From Tolypocladium sp. Sup5 PDA-1 (taxonomy: Eukaryota > Ascomycota > Sordariomycetes > Hypocreales > Ophiocordycipitaceae): a stretch of 64,000 bases of DNA. This document shows positions 12,536 to 23,491 of the stretch, piece after piece (the first letter of the stretch is position 1; every line of letters starts with the position of its first letter). Both the position numbers and the translations under genes were made by a program. A model generated the notes under the pieces. That model ran no database searches, had not been told where the DNA came from, and saw nothing but the letters and a program-made list of their open reading frames with translations. The DNA lies in the NCBI GenBank assembly GCA_000750105.3, contig JPHH03000102.1:1-64000 (forward strand), given 5' to 3'.

Positions 12536-14480
12536 GGCGGCCGGTCGTTGGGTCTCGACGGGGGATTGGAAGCGAGTTGAGAATGGAACAAAACAAACAC
12601 AAACCGAATCTTGCCTTTGGCTCTCCGTGAAAAGCGGATCGAACCAGGTTAGGGATGATCGGATCTTGTCGTGGTTCCCGAGCGGTTTTAATACCTGGGA
12701 GTTCAGGGCCCTGGGCCCCCGGCCGAGTTCTTAATGATCATAATCATGTACGGAACGATTCATGAGCGCACACCTAGAAAATTTGCCCATCAGAGAGGCC
12801 AGGTCCGTGAGTAATTATATATACCTTCTAGGCTCCCGCCTCTTTCCGCCATTGAGCGAAGTATTTGTCAAACTACTGAGTGAGGCTGCCGCATCCAAGC
12901 CAATCACATTTAGGGGGGTGTCTCTTGGGGGCACCGGTAGGTTTGCGAGTATGATTAGCGCTTGCGGCAGTTAAGCCACGCCCCAGGATATCCGGTACCT
13001 ATGGACCTGCCTGGAAAGCTCGGGTGGGTGCCGTGTATGTACGGCGAACAGGCTGAGCATTTACGCCCGCACAGCATTACTCGTACGCGCCCAGGGCATT
13101 CAGCTGATGTTTCATTCTGAACTCTTATTTACAGGCATGCATTTTCGTGCTTTGCACTCGAGGGGCCGTGCCTAGCCCGTTTTCCCCCGCCCGTTTCTCT
13201 GTGCGGAGCGCTTCGTATCTACGGATAGATAAGACTTCTCTGGGGGATTAGGTACCGGCCGGGGTACGGAGTGGGCGCCATGTTCTGGCTCCACAGCCGG
13301 TGTCGCAAATCATACGTAGTTGGTGTGTCACTGAAATTTAAACGCCCTAGGAGGCGCCTGAATATGAGCCATTCGGACAGTCTACGGAGTACGGAGTACG
13401 GACTAGGGACATGGTCAATTCGACCAAAATGCCATTTGACACAATGGCATCGTGAGATTCGTTCGTAGATACTTCGTACTTCGTACAAATACACACTCCC
13501 GCCTTATCCTATAGCACCGAGCTCTTATTGAAATGCCTCCTAGAGCTCTCGTTCAATGTTACTTTACGAGGCAGGGCGTGATGGGTTGTTATTGCGGGGG
13601 CACGGAGTCTATTGGGATGAGCGTATCCGTACTTCGTACTTCGTAGGAACTGCTGTTAAAGGCAAAAATTAACTGGGCGCCCCCGAACCAAGGTCTGCGC
13701 CACTTTGGGGTAATTATGGTTGAATCACGGGGGCATTGCTGGGGCTTAGCATCTCGTCCCACCCGCCTGTGGCCTTGGCTGTGGGGTGGGGCGGTCGGAG
13801 AGCTGCCCCGCCTCGGACGCTTGCAAATGAAGGGCCAACAGTGGCCAATAGTGGTTGAACTGCTACTCGTCATTGAAGAAGCCGACGTAAATTGATCAAA
13901 GCGTTTCAGAGAGACGCCTCTTTTCCTAGCTGTCAAGTTCAGTCGAGATTTCCAAGCTACTGTTGGACTCTCCTGAGCTGCCAGATATGTATTACACTCA
14001 AAGAGATCGAATCATCAGATGAAATGAGAATGTAAAGAGAACTTGATTTCTATCATAAGGAAGGGAGGACAGACCTTTTTTTATACCTCTAAATTGAGGG
14101 ATTTTCGTGGGAATCGGCATATGTGGCCTGATTACTTAGAGTGTGCCAGATCAGGGGCTTCAAGTGAAGCTACCGCCGGCGCCGTGACGGCCTTATAACC
14201 GTCAGGTCCGGCGCGCGCCCGCGCACCCGCTGGCGCCTGCCGGCGCCTGCCCTTGACAATATGGTTACAGTGTTACTTCTGAGCTGCCTTTGAACTCTGT
14301 CGAGTTGCGAGGCAACGTGGCGCGGCGAATCTGCCCCATCAACCAACATCTGAGCGAGCACGAGATGAAGGACGTTATCAAGAAGCTAGAACAGCCGGCA
14401 AGAGAAACTCATAATGACTTTCATTTCTGCAGCTAGCATACTGCAATAAGAAGATTTAGGCCGTGTCTATTGTGAACTCA
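12536..14480. other. Intergenic, no gene recognised
   Basis: Contains short direct repeats of the type TACTTCGTACTTCGTAC (near 13468 and 13630) and TACGGAGTACGGAGTACGG (near 13385), and a GC-rich stretch near 14170-14255. Open frames here lack codon or domain signs of a gene. Confidence 0.5.
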
Positions 14481-15259
14481 CTAGAGCCATGACTCCAAGA
14501 GACGCGTGGCCGACCAAGTATCCCCAAGTGATATTGTTCGGCTCTCAGCATCCAAGACTACACAAAGTTTACGAATGCATTCATCACTTCTGTTTGACCA
14601 CGTGCAGTTGAAACAGATGTTAGAAGACCTATCCGCAGACAACAAGCCATTTGAAAGGATAATGAGACGCTATTAGATACACTTACGCATGCGTAGCACC
14701 CCGCTGGACGATAACTTCGCAGTTGTTTCTACAGTTTCCTTACATGTTCCTCGGCCGTCTTCGACTTTGAAAGAATCAATCGGTGTGATGAGAATGGGGG
14801 ACCCACTCTGGACAATCAGATAGTCTTAGGGGACAGTTCAGTGCTATACATGTGATGTTAACCCGGAAACTCCGAGTTGAGTCATTTCTCAGAGGAGGGA
14901 CCTGTACCATTGGGGTTGTGTACCCTGGGGCCAACCCCAAAAAGTAAATGTGCACGCCGCCGGGCAGTACAATGCCTGAGCCAGGAGCGGCAACAGCTTC
15001 AAGCATGGTAGACGGCATGTCAGTCTCTAATTTTCGGCAGTGATGTTCACTGTAGCAGCATGATAGCGGAAGGTGCAATTACTCACGCCTTGTCGTTTCC
15101 CGCCGGAAATTTGGTTGTCCAAGTAACCGCCCTTTTGATGACATCTCCAAAAATATCACCCGACTGCACGTTTCCGTAGATTATAGAGACACTCGGTTCT
15201 GAGCCCTCCTCATATTTCAATTCTTGGTCAGCATTGGATATTAGAATTCGCCATGGCAT
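14481..15259 (-). pseudogene. Cupin-domain protein, inactivated
   Basis: Starts at 15259 (MPWRILISNADQELKYEEG). Segments in order match fungal single-domain cupins: VTWTTKFPAGND near 15090-15125; APGSGIVLPGG and LGLAPGYTTPM near 14900-14990; DYLIVQSGSPILITP near 14780-14825; EVIVQRGATHA near 14690-14720; and a tail RKLCVVLDAESRTISLGDT before the stop at 14481-14483. The metal-binding style PM-H junction is restored by an intron of about 60 bp. Two in-frame stops follow at 14838-14840 (TGA where CGA is likely) and 14826-14828 (TAA where CAA is likely), both C-to-T changes. A frame change is also needed near 14740. These cupins are often found in secondary-metabolite clusters; substrate unknown. 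Confidence 0.7.
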
Positions 15260-15660
15260 GGGTAAAGTATAAGAGCCAGACGACTGACTGCGGTGTTTGG
15301 CAAATGGAGTGTCGTCGCGTGTACGGACTAGAAGTGTCTCAATTATAATGATAGAACCTCAATCGGGCAGGACCTACCGTTCTTTTACACTTTTCAGGAT
15401 GAAAGGCAATTTATCTATTGAAGACCACCGGCTACTGCTATCCTGTTGATGATGCTGACGTGATTGCGAATCAAGTGCTTGGTTATCATTAGCTCCATGG
15501 ATGGCTACTGATACACTGGCCCCCGGGTACCCATTCTCCATCGGCCCAGAACATAATTAATCTTCCTGAGACACATTAGTTAGCAATATTATTTTTAAGA
15601 ACTCGAAGGTTATGTAAGAGGCTGGGCCGGTGCTTATTGAACAAGCAGGTGCCTTCGAAT

Positions 15661-15975
15661 TGTCTATCTAAAGCTAAGGAAGAAAGGAAGGGGGAAGAAG
15701 AAGAAAGCGAGACTAGCAGCCTTGGCTGTAAGACTGCGGTTAGGGGTGGTTAGTTAATTGCATATACGTTGCAGCATGTGTCCGGAGCTCCGGGGCCGGC
15801 AGAGCCGGGCCCACTCGGATAGATAAGCGTGCCGTGCAGCAGCGCCGCTATGCTAACTTCCGACCTCCATCGGTATTCAATAACCTACCTCCTTTATGAT
15901 TAGTATTGACGGAAGAAATTCTCTCCCGACTGCATAAGCAGCCCCCAATTTCGGCTTACGAACTTATGAAGCATG
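15661..15975 (+). repeat. Dispersed repeat R2, copy 1 (LTR-like)
   Basis: Shares CCGGAGCTCCGGG, AGAGCCGGG, CCACTCGGATAGATAAGCGT, CTAACTTCCGACCTCC and TAAGCAGCCCC in the same order with 20270-20525. It begins TGTCTATCTAAAGCTAA, and the same start recurs at 30413, suggesting the 5' end of a solo LTR. Ends and target duplications were not resolved. Confidence 0.75.
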
Positions 15976-16094
15976 GGCTGAGTGCTGTACATCTTCATGA
16001 CGTGGTACCTGACGAAGGAAGATGCGTGAAGGGATCGCGAGTATACGCCGCCGAGGGAGTACACGAGGTAGGAGATGGCGCTAGAGGTTGACAA

Positions 16095-16797
16095 GGTGAT
16101 GATGCGACGTTCTTCAGGTACACGGTTTGAGGTTTCATGCTAGAACGGACTTAGCTGAATCTAGTTTCACTACTCGTTGTGAATGTGTCGTCCATTTCAG
16201 TTAGAGGCTCACCCCAGGTTCGACTAGGCTAGATGTTCCTGACATAGAATAGAACATAAAAGAAGTCCAAAGATGGACAGGGCAGCTCGCCAGCAAGTCG
16301 ACAATTGAGTTGGCTAGGCCCAAGTGACCACAGTTGGGCATTTCCGGTTCCTTTCGACTCAGTGTTCGTGGTCCACGAATCTGGCTGGATCTAATGCCCC
16401 TGTTAACACGAACTGGGCATACAAGTTGCCGCCTCGAAATGAGGGGTCCAAGTTAAGGTAGTGTCGCCGTCTCCACATCTACAGCGAGCCAGCAGCGAAG
16501 CCGTGGTTGATGCCGTGGGTTCAGGTTGTATCTGCAACTAAGTTGCGTAAGCGCTAGTCGTGGCTCCTAAAACCCTCAACGTAGTAGTCCGCCGCAGGGT
16601 GGAATTGTAAGCATTAGGGCATGAGGCAAGTGTCAGCCGACACTATATGCCATAGACTATAAGAAGCATGCCATGTGATGATAAGATAGAGGCATTGAGT
16701 CTGTCCTCGAAGTCCCGGCTCAGATACACATCAATACCACGACGATAGCAACAACAACTCACCAAGACACCTCCGCTCGCCAATTGAAGTCCCCAGA
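16095..16797. other. Intergenic upstream of the GNAT-like gene
   Basis: No gene is recognised. This is presumably the promoter region of the gene at 16798. Confidence 0.5.
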
Positions 16798-17600
16798 ATG
16801 GCCAACGAGAAACCCCTCCAGGCCCGGTACGAGATCCGTGTCCTAGAGCCCAAGCACCTCGACTGGGCCTCGGCCATCTTCTCCCACAGCAACATCTTCC
16901 ACTCCCCCGTCTGGACAATCATCTACCCGGAGAACAAGACGGCGCGCGCCTACGCCGCCCTCAAGAACGCAGTATACCTCGTCAATCACCAGATCCAGTC
17001 GGGCCACTCCCTCGGCGTCTTCGACAAGGAGTACCAGTACAAGCGGCGCGAATCGGCAGCCACCAAGGGCGCTTTGTACTGGGACTTTTCCGACGAGAGC
17101 GCCGACGGGGACAAACTTCTGGAGCAGATGGACTTTCCGCTCGTGTCCGTTGCGCTGGCGTACGACAGCCTCAATAAGCTCGACATGGACAGGATGGCCG
17201 GGCTGATGGCGACGCTGCCGCTGGTCGGGGCCTTTTACCACATCCTCGCGGAGCGGGACACGCGCGACCCGGAGTCGTGGAAGGTGAAGCAGCCGGGGAA
17301 GTGCTCTTCCGCAACGCAACGAGCACGCGGTTCGAGTACGAGGGCAAGGGCATCATGGGGGGGACGGCGCGGTACATGATGCGTGAAACAGCGAAGAAGG
17401 GGTTCAGGGGCATCCAGATTGAGTGCGCGGCGGACGCGGTGACGTATGTCTGGAGCAACCCGCCGGAACCATTCAGGGGAGAAGTTGTGAGCGAGTTTAA
17501 CATGCAGACGTATGAGGAGGAGGGCAAGGATGGGGATAAGCTGCACCCGTTTCATCCGTCGAAGCAGCGGACGACCAAGGTGTATTGTACGCTAAAGTGA
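16798..17600 (+). pseudogene. GNAT-like N-acetyltransferase protein with a one-base frameshift
   Basis: Single-exon gene starting MANEKPLQARYEIRVLEPKH, in good codon usage. Frame 1 is open to 17379 but becomes non-protein-like after WKVKQPGK. The homologous-looking continuation (EVLFRNATSTRFEYEGKG, then GFRGIQIECAADAVTYVW, ending at 17600) lies in another frame. Joining them needs one additional base in the G run at 17295-17298, so one G appears to have been lost. RFEYEGKGIMGG near residue 185 resembles the acetyl-CoA binding turn of GNAT enzymes. Combined length would be about 267 residues. The substrate is unknown. The lesion could be a true mutation or a homopolymer sequencing error. Confidence 0.65.
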
Positions 17601-17823
17601 GGATGCCGATAGTCGACGGGCCTAGGTACATGTGATCTCGTATCTTATAGCATCGTCATAGATACCTTGAACCGGCGTAGCACGTCCAAGACGGCTCCCC
17701 TGTACTTAGAACTCGCCGCTATCCCCCCAGCCCGAGCACCACCGCCAGCCATCACAACCTCTGCATCACCCTCGTGAGAATCAATTTTACCATCCTTTGC
17801 TGTACCTGAATCAGGAACTCCCG

Positions 17824-18508
17824 CTAGTCGACGTCCGACACCAGTACACCCAGAAAGCGACACAGAGGCTCCCGCCCGTCCTCGAACCGTATCATGGGCG
17901 GCTGCTCCGTCGGCACCAGCCTCCGCACCATGGCCGAGTGCTCCCTGTGCACGACAGGAATGCGCTCCCACGCCTTCTCCAATAAATCAGCCTGCAGCCA
18001 GCCCAACAACTAGGCTCTCATGACGCCCGACTGCGGCATGCCCACCATGGGCCCCAGCGTGCACACGACGAACCCCCTGGGCCCAAAGATCCAGTCGTCG
18101 ATGAGCAGTACCCGCATGCTCACCGTTCACCTGTCTGGAGGCCGCTCCATGAGCACGACCCTGATGTCCGGGTATGCACGGATGAGGTCCTCGGTGAACA
18201 TGCTGCCTAGGTCGGACACGGCGCGGAACCGCACGGCGACGAGGCGGTCCCAGTCATGGCGCGCCCGCGCCGCAGCGGGGCAGGACGGTGCCGAGGGGCA
18301 TGGCGCGAGCGTGGTGGGCGCGCAGGTATGGCAGGTTGCAACAGGCGGCGCGGTGCCACTCGTGGAACTCGTACGGGTCGGTGATGTGCAGAGCGTGGTG
18401 CATGGCGCCGGGGCCGATGGTGTCGAGGGCCGTGGTGAGGGAGGTGATGATGATGCTGCGGCCGGAGGAGAGGGTGCGGGTGGGCAGTATGAGAGAGGGT
18501 TCGTCCAT
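17824..18508 (-). pseudogene. Sulfotransferase_4-like P-loop protein, inactivated
   Basis: Starts at 18508 (MDEPSLILPTRTLSSGRSII). Downstream segments are AMHHALHITDPYEFHEWHRA, then in another frame AVSDLGSMFTEDLIRAYPDI and VVLMERPPDR, WIFGPRGFVV, and near the end EPLCRFLGV. This order matches the fungal Sulfotransfer_4 family of P-loop proteins, often annotated as NAD-dependent epimerase/dehydratase by mistake. Lesions: a frame change near 18265, TGA at 18127-18129 and TAG at 18010-18012 (both where Trp TGG is expected, G-to-A), and a stop at 17824-17826. The G-to-A pattern on this strand fits RIP or simple deamination. No functional product is expected. Confidence 0.65.
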
Positions 18509-19400
18509 TGTTAGCTGAGATTGGTGATGGTTGTTGCTGGTGTTGAGGTCTAGTGTAAGCCAGACGTGAACGAGATGATACTGGGGAAGCCGGAAGCCCC
18601 ATTTCACTTATGTCAGGTAAGGCTCGAGTCCCTATATGCGGCTCTCGGTCTTGTGAAATACACAGTACTTGAATCTTCACTCGGTACGATGCTGTTATGG
18701 TTCTTGATGTCCACCCGAGGACCCATCCCGATATCTCTCCAGACTTACTCACACCGTTCACACACTGGACCAACGACCCCGACGTTGTCCAATAGGGCAC
18801 CCCGACTCTACATGCGCTCATCGCACAGGGTACAACGCCCAGGCATCCACGGCGACGATTCATGAACATGTTCCAGTCAATGTGCCTCGGTCGACGCAGG
18901 GTGATCCAATCTGCAGGGCCTTCGGGTCAGCGCCGATAATGGAGCAGTTCTCGAGACGAGATAACTTGGGCACCGGGCCCCGGGCAGTGACATCAGCAAA
19001 GTTTATTGACGCATTGGGCATCCTCATCCCCTGCCGTACAGGGTCGAGAAGTAAGTAAAAGCACAAGGCCCGCCGTCCCAACACCGGCCTCTTTCGTCTC
19101 TCCATCCGACATCAACTAACAAGGGATTAACTCCGACCGCTCCCATCTCCGCTTCCAGCCTTTACGGTCTTTCCGGTCATTCATTTCGGTTAATAGATAG
19201 TGTCAAAACAAACGACGCCTCGGGTTATGCAGGTTTCTTCCTCGCTCCAGTTTCGACACGGCACAGAACAATATTGGAGGAGGGGGTAGTGCGGTTATAT
19301 ATACTAAAAGTATAGCCCTCGAAGCGACATGCTTCATTCGACATGACGTCGCTCCTAGAGAGTGACGAGGATGCGGATGGTGCATGGCATCAACGGGAAA
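18509..19400. other. Intergenic, no gene recognised
   Basis: Short open frames occur on both strands but without domain signs. Confidence 0.45.
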
Positions 19401-20110
19401 TTAGGGCATTCGCGGACGCTTCCAATAATATTGCTGCCAACAGTCAGCATCAACCCCATGGTAAAGTCATCACACGGATAAGAAGATTACCTTATGCTGC
19501 TTCCTGCAGCTCCACAGGCTCGGCTTGTGCAGCCCGTCTACCACTGCCGCGCGCCGCTGCTCGTCGCCGTCGTGCTCGGGAACGTAGTAGTACTCGCTCT
19601 CGAACGGCTTGCCCGCCGCGTCCTTGCCGTGCCGGCGGATGATGCCCACGCAGGGCGTCGCCTCGATAACCCCGCGCAGCGCCTCGACCGTCAGATCGGC
19701 GCCGGCGGTGGCCTCGGCGGGCAGGTTCTGCATGATAGTAGAGAGGGGCGTCGACGACAGGCGCGAGAAGGCGAGCTAGTGACGACGTGGTTAATGCTCC
19801 GGTCGAGCTCGACGGGTGGGCGCACTATTGCTTGCGCTTTGGCCGAAGGTGAGGACGGGACGTCCTCGGATGGAAGAGACTTGGCGGATCCGGTTGTACG
19901 CTCCTTGATGGGGGAGCCGAGCAGCGAGGGCGGCTGCAGGCTCTCGCCGGCTGAGCTCAGCGTCTCGCCCGAGGACGCGCTCGCGTTGCTATTCGGACGT
20001 AGACGCGACGCCGTGGCCAACCTGCTAACCTTGGGCGACTTTGTCTTTATCGAAGCCAGCCTGCCGGAAATGTCTGCACCAAGGGGTCCAAATGGGGTCA
20101 TTCTCTTCAT
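19401..20110 (-). pseudogene. Transcription-regulator-like protein fragment (possible Rua1-type C-terminal domain)
   Basis: The C-terminal block reads EALRGVIEATPCVGIIRRHG, SEYYYVPEHDGDEQRRAAVV, then SCRKQHK. A 57-bp intron (19434-19490, GTAATC..CAG) follows, after which the last exon reads QYYWKRPRMP and stops at 19401-19403. The pattern YYYVPE..D..RR..V..L.KP.L....KQHKQYYW is reminiscent of the C-terminal domain of fungal Rua1-type regulators; this is a recollection-based match, not a search result. The upstream frame (19800-20110) is Ser/Pro-rich and low complexity, as in regulator N-termini. It joins the C-terminal frame only with a frame change near 19760-19800. The N-terminus beyond 20110 is not found, so this is a truncated, probably dead gene. 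Confidence 0.45.
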
Positions 20111-20269
20111 TAGGGATTCCAGGTCGTTGTGTTAACGGTTGTCAAGGGAAACCTGAGTGGTATCGTGGCGGGCTTGATGTACCGTTCAAAAATTGCCCGA
20201 GAAGTGCCCGAGAGGTGTGGATGGCTGGGTCACCAAAGACCAAAAGGCCGTGGCTTTGAAGAAGAAGAA

Positions 20270-20525
20270 CAAGGCTGCGAGTCTCTAGTTAGGGGTTGTT
20301 GGTTTAGTTGCAGATACGGGGCAGCAGGGTTCCGGAGCTCCGGGCCCGACAGAGCCGGGTCCACTCGGATAGATAAGCGTGCCGTGTAGCCCGTACCGGC
20401 GCCGCTACACTAACTTCCGACCTCCTTCGGTATTTAACGACCTACCTCCTTTATTGTTAGTGCCAACGGAAGAAACTCTCTCCTGAAAATATAAGCAGCC
20501 CCTAATTGCGGCTTATAAATTTATG
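20270..20525 (+). repeat. Dispersed repeat R2, copy 2 (LTR-like)
   Basis: Same orientation and order of blocks as 15661-15975 (TCCGGAGCTCCGGG, CCACTCGGATAGATAAGCGT, CTAACTTCCGACCTCC, AACGGAAGAAA). Differences are mainly transitions. It separates the regulator fragment from the methyltransferase gene. The parent retrotransposon is not present in the window. Confidence 0.75.
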
Positions 20526-20853
20526 AATAATATGTATTTCCAGCCTTTCTAAGCCATGACATGACGCTTAAGCACGAGGAGTCGAACTTCCACGTTAATT
20601 TAGTATTACGGGGATCGGGGACTAAGCGGCTTGGCTAAAAGGGGTTATCCTCCTTACCTGCTCATGGTCATATCTTCGGAAGCGCTTTCCTCCTCTACGC
20701 AGCGAGCCTATAGGATTATACGAATTAATCGATTGCTGACCGCCCGACCTTATAAAGGTGAAGGTTTCCCACCGAGGACATCCGCTCTCTGGTTCCCGTT
20801 TCCCATGCTTTGTTTTAACAAATATCGGACTATTTTTGGCAACCAGTGCTACC

Positions 20854-22105
20854 ATGGCTTCGAATTTGGACCAGTCACGCATCGCGATGCGCGATGTGTT
20901 TTATAATGAACACTGCTGGATTCAAAGTCGGCGATGCGAGCTGCCTTGGATCTCGTTCCCAGTTACTCTGATAGTAAGGACTCATGGGTTGCCTGCGCCA
21001 CCTGAAGCGCGGGGGCAGTATGGTGTCGCGCTCCTCCATGACAAGGTGCTGACTTTTGGCGTAGGCAAAGCATTGACTGTGGTTGATTATGGATGCTCGC
21101 AGGGGGCAAACTCGTGAGCAGCTCCGATAACGATAGTTACGCTATGCGTCTGATTAAAGAAGCAGAATTGAAGCCCTCAATAAGGTCATCTCAACTTTAC
21201 CGAATGGCGCGGTTGTCCGCATCTTCTTGGAGGATACGGCCTTTAACGACTTCTCCACCCTTGCTAAGACAATCGAGAGTAACAACTCAATCCTGGATTC
21301 AGCTAGCAGGAGCATTTCCGTATTCCCGGCTATGATTCCCGCCAGCTTCTACCGACAGGTATTACCTGGTGCCTCCGCTGACCTCGGGTTTTCCTGGTCC
21401 TCGCTCAACTACCTCGAGACTATACCGACTATGGCCCTAGACGCAGCGGCCCCTCCAGCTGAATTTATGGCCGCTCGTCACAAGGCATTCTCTGTGGCTG
21501 GCTCTAAAGATATTGTCAAGCTTCTTCGTCTTCGCGCCGCTGAGATTCGTGAGGGTGGCTACCTCATCGCCGCTATCGGAGGGCAGAAACCGGCCGATGA
21601 CTCGAGGCCTACGAACACGGGCTTCATGCCGCTTCAGTCTGCGATGTTGAAGATGGTGGGGATGGGGAGCTTGTCGAAGGCGGAGCTAATGCAAATGGCG
21701 TTGTTCCCAACGCACGAACGCACGCTAGAGGAGGTGCGAGCCGCGCTGAATGATTATGAAGTGGCACCACTGTGGGAGGTGGAAAGCCTGGAGCCGAAGC
21801 TCATCGAACATCCCGCGTGGGCAATCTACCAATCGGCCCGTCAAACCGCAGGCGAAGATTCTACAAAGAAAGATGCGGCGCTGCGGGGGTATGCCTACGC
21901 CGTGGTCGTGAACTTGGTCTCCTCATCGGGTTGGTTCTGGGTTAACACACTGCAGAAATCGAGAGCCATGGGCTGGGATGGTGGGGAGTGGTTTTTGGAG
22001 GATTTAACGAGACTGGCCGTGGAGGAATGTGTGGAAAGTTTTCCTAATATGAAGGTGGAGATATGGTATAATTATGTTAAGCTAAGGAGGGCCGGCAAGA
22101 GGTGA
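20854..22105 (+). pseudogene. SABATH-type SAM-dependent carboxyl methyltransferase with a one-base frameshift
   Basis: Three exons: 20854-20973, 21065-21113 and 21166-22105. Intron 1 has GTAAGG..GTGCTGAC..TAG and intron 2 has GTGAGC..GCAG. Spliced sequence gives LDLVPSYSDSKALTVVDYGC then SQGANSIEALNKVISTLP, i.e. the SAM-binding motif DYGCSQGANS of the SABATH (Methyltransf_7) family, followed by FLEDTAFNDFSTLAKTI, PASFYRQVLPG and DLGFSWSSLNYL. The C-terminal cap is intact to the stop at 22103-22105, giving about 369 residues. In exon 1 the frame of MASNLDQSRIAMRDVFYNEH must shift by one base in the A run at 20924-20926 to reach AMRAALDLVP. The enzymes methylate carboxylates of small natural products; substrate here unknown. 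The single indel may be real or a homopolymer error. Confidence 0.7.
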
Positions 22106-22591
22106 GCAGAGATGATAGCGGTGGGCTATTTAGAGCGTCATGAATCTTCAACAGGGCGGTGGACGGACCACAGCTCCTCTCTACACAGCGAGGAGAACGG
22201 GTGCGGCGCGCTGACGGGGTGGGACTGGCACGAGGATCGGCAAATTCCATCTTCTTTTAGAGTCATACGGTGATGATAAAACATTTATTACCATTGCGAC
22301 CAAAACCACGTCGTGATGTATAAATAATTGGCAATTGAAGCCATCTTCGAGAGTAGATATCAAGCACAGCTCTGGTCGACATTCCTATTGCTATAGTGAC
22401 AGTGTCTAATTGGCGATGAGTATTTCACTTTGAAACATGTCCTACTCATCACAGTATATGCAGCGTCTCTCAGTCTTACGTCTGCTGCCTTGCCTAATGC
22501 TAGCCAAGCCATTACCAACGAATCTTCTAACACTGGGGATAAAGAGCCGACACGAGATGATGCAGTATTAGTAGACAGCAAGTGGGGTAGT

Positions 22592-22846
22592 TGTCGGATA
22601 GACCGGTTGACGAGGCAGGCCCGGGAGACCCGGCCGGACTGGCCGACCCGGCGGACCCGGCCGACTCGGGAACCTCCTTTGGCAGCAATGTTACATTGAT
22701 GACTCATGGATAGGGGTTACAAGCTGTAGCTGCAAGGATAAGAGGAATCCTTTTTCCAGCCTCTTTTAACAGCTGAAAGAGTCAGAAGTCAATTCAATTG
22801 ATCACGCATTTTAACGGGATTCGGGTCACTCTCATAGCGATAGTAG
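22592..22846 (+). repeat. Dispersed repeat R1, copy 2
   Basis: Inverted relative to 10311-10539, with matching blocks in the same order. A minus-strand frame over it encodes an Arg/Val-rich low-complexity peptide from GC-rich CCGGGTC-type units and is not regarded as a gene. Sequence from 22847 to 23491 holds nothing recognisable. Confidence 0.8.
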
Positions 22847-23491
22847 TGGCCAACCATGGATTTGACAAGGGAGTAGCCGCCTTTTTCTCTTCATGTCGGG
22901 CTGCTGCGGTTGCCTTTCTACCGACGCCGTAGTCGTTTTCTATATTATCGATTCTTTCCGGTGCCCCCAAGAGTTGTTTTACTGTCGTTTTCCTTGGGGA
23001 ATTAGCTCTGTTCGGGATAGTTCTGGGGAGGATAGTTTGTAGCGCCTTTATTGTAACCTTTTAATTGACTTGGCCAATTGTCGCCACCCCATCACAAGTT
23101 AATAGGTGCAAGATAATGACCAAGGAGATCACCAACCGCATGCAAAGAGCAGAATTACAGACATACCAAAAAGAGCTCAATCTCTCCATTCTGTTGAATT
23201 ATTTTACACACAGCCTCGGGCGCGGCGGCCCTCTCTTATGGTAGTCAGTCTCCCCGACCCCGGGTCCCTCGTTGTACTAGTACCTCGCATGTCCCTACAC
23301 ACGTGCATTTCAACAAGATATACTAAATAAGTGAGCTTAGGTCCCGAAGCGTGACGGGTAACTAGCATATGTACAGAGCTGTGAGGCAAGGGCAGTGTTA
23401 GTAGTAGGGTATATTGCATAATTACGAAATTGATGTCCTGTCCTACCCTATCAAAGCTCATTCTGCTCACTGGGTGTATAACATCAATCAA

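Noticed and set aside
13094..13936. Open frames on both strands between PTH11-like and cupin genes
   Set aside because: Built partly on short direct repeats (TACTTCGTAC type); no domain, splice signals or protein-like composition.
16843..17555. Long minus-strand ORFs opposite the GNAT-like gene
   Set aside because: Shadow frames of GC-rich codons; the plus-strand protein has coherent motifs.
20570..20650. tRNA-like sequence on the minus strand (GGAAGTTCGACTCC resembling a T-arm)
   Set aside because: No matching acceptor stem, D-arm or anticodon arm could be folded by eye.
22360..22707. 115-codon minus-strand ORF with Arg/Val-rich tail
   Set aside because: Mostly overlaps dispersed repeat R1, whose copy at 10311 does not keep the frame in the repeat-unit region.
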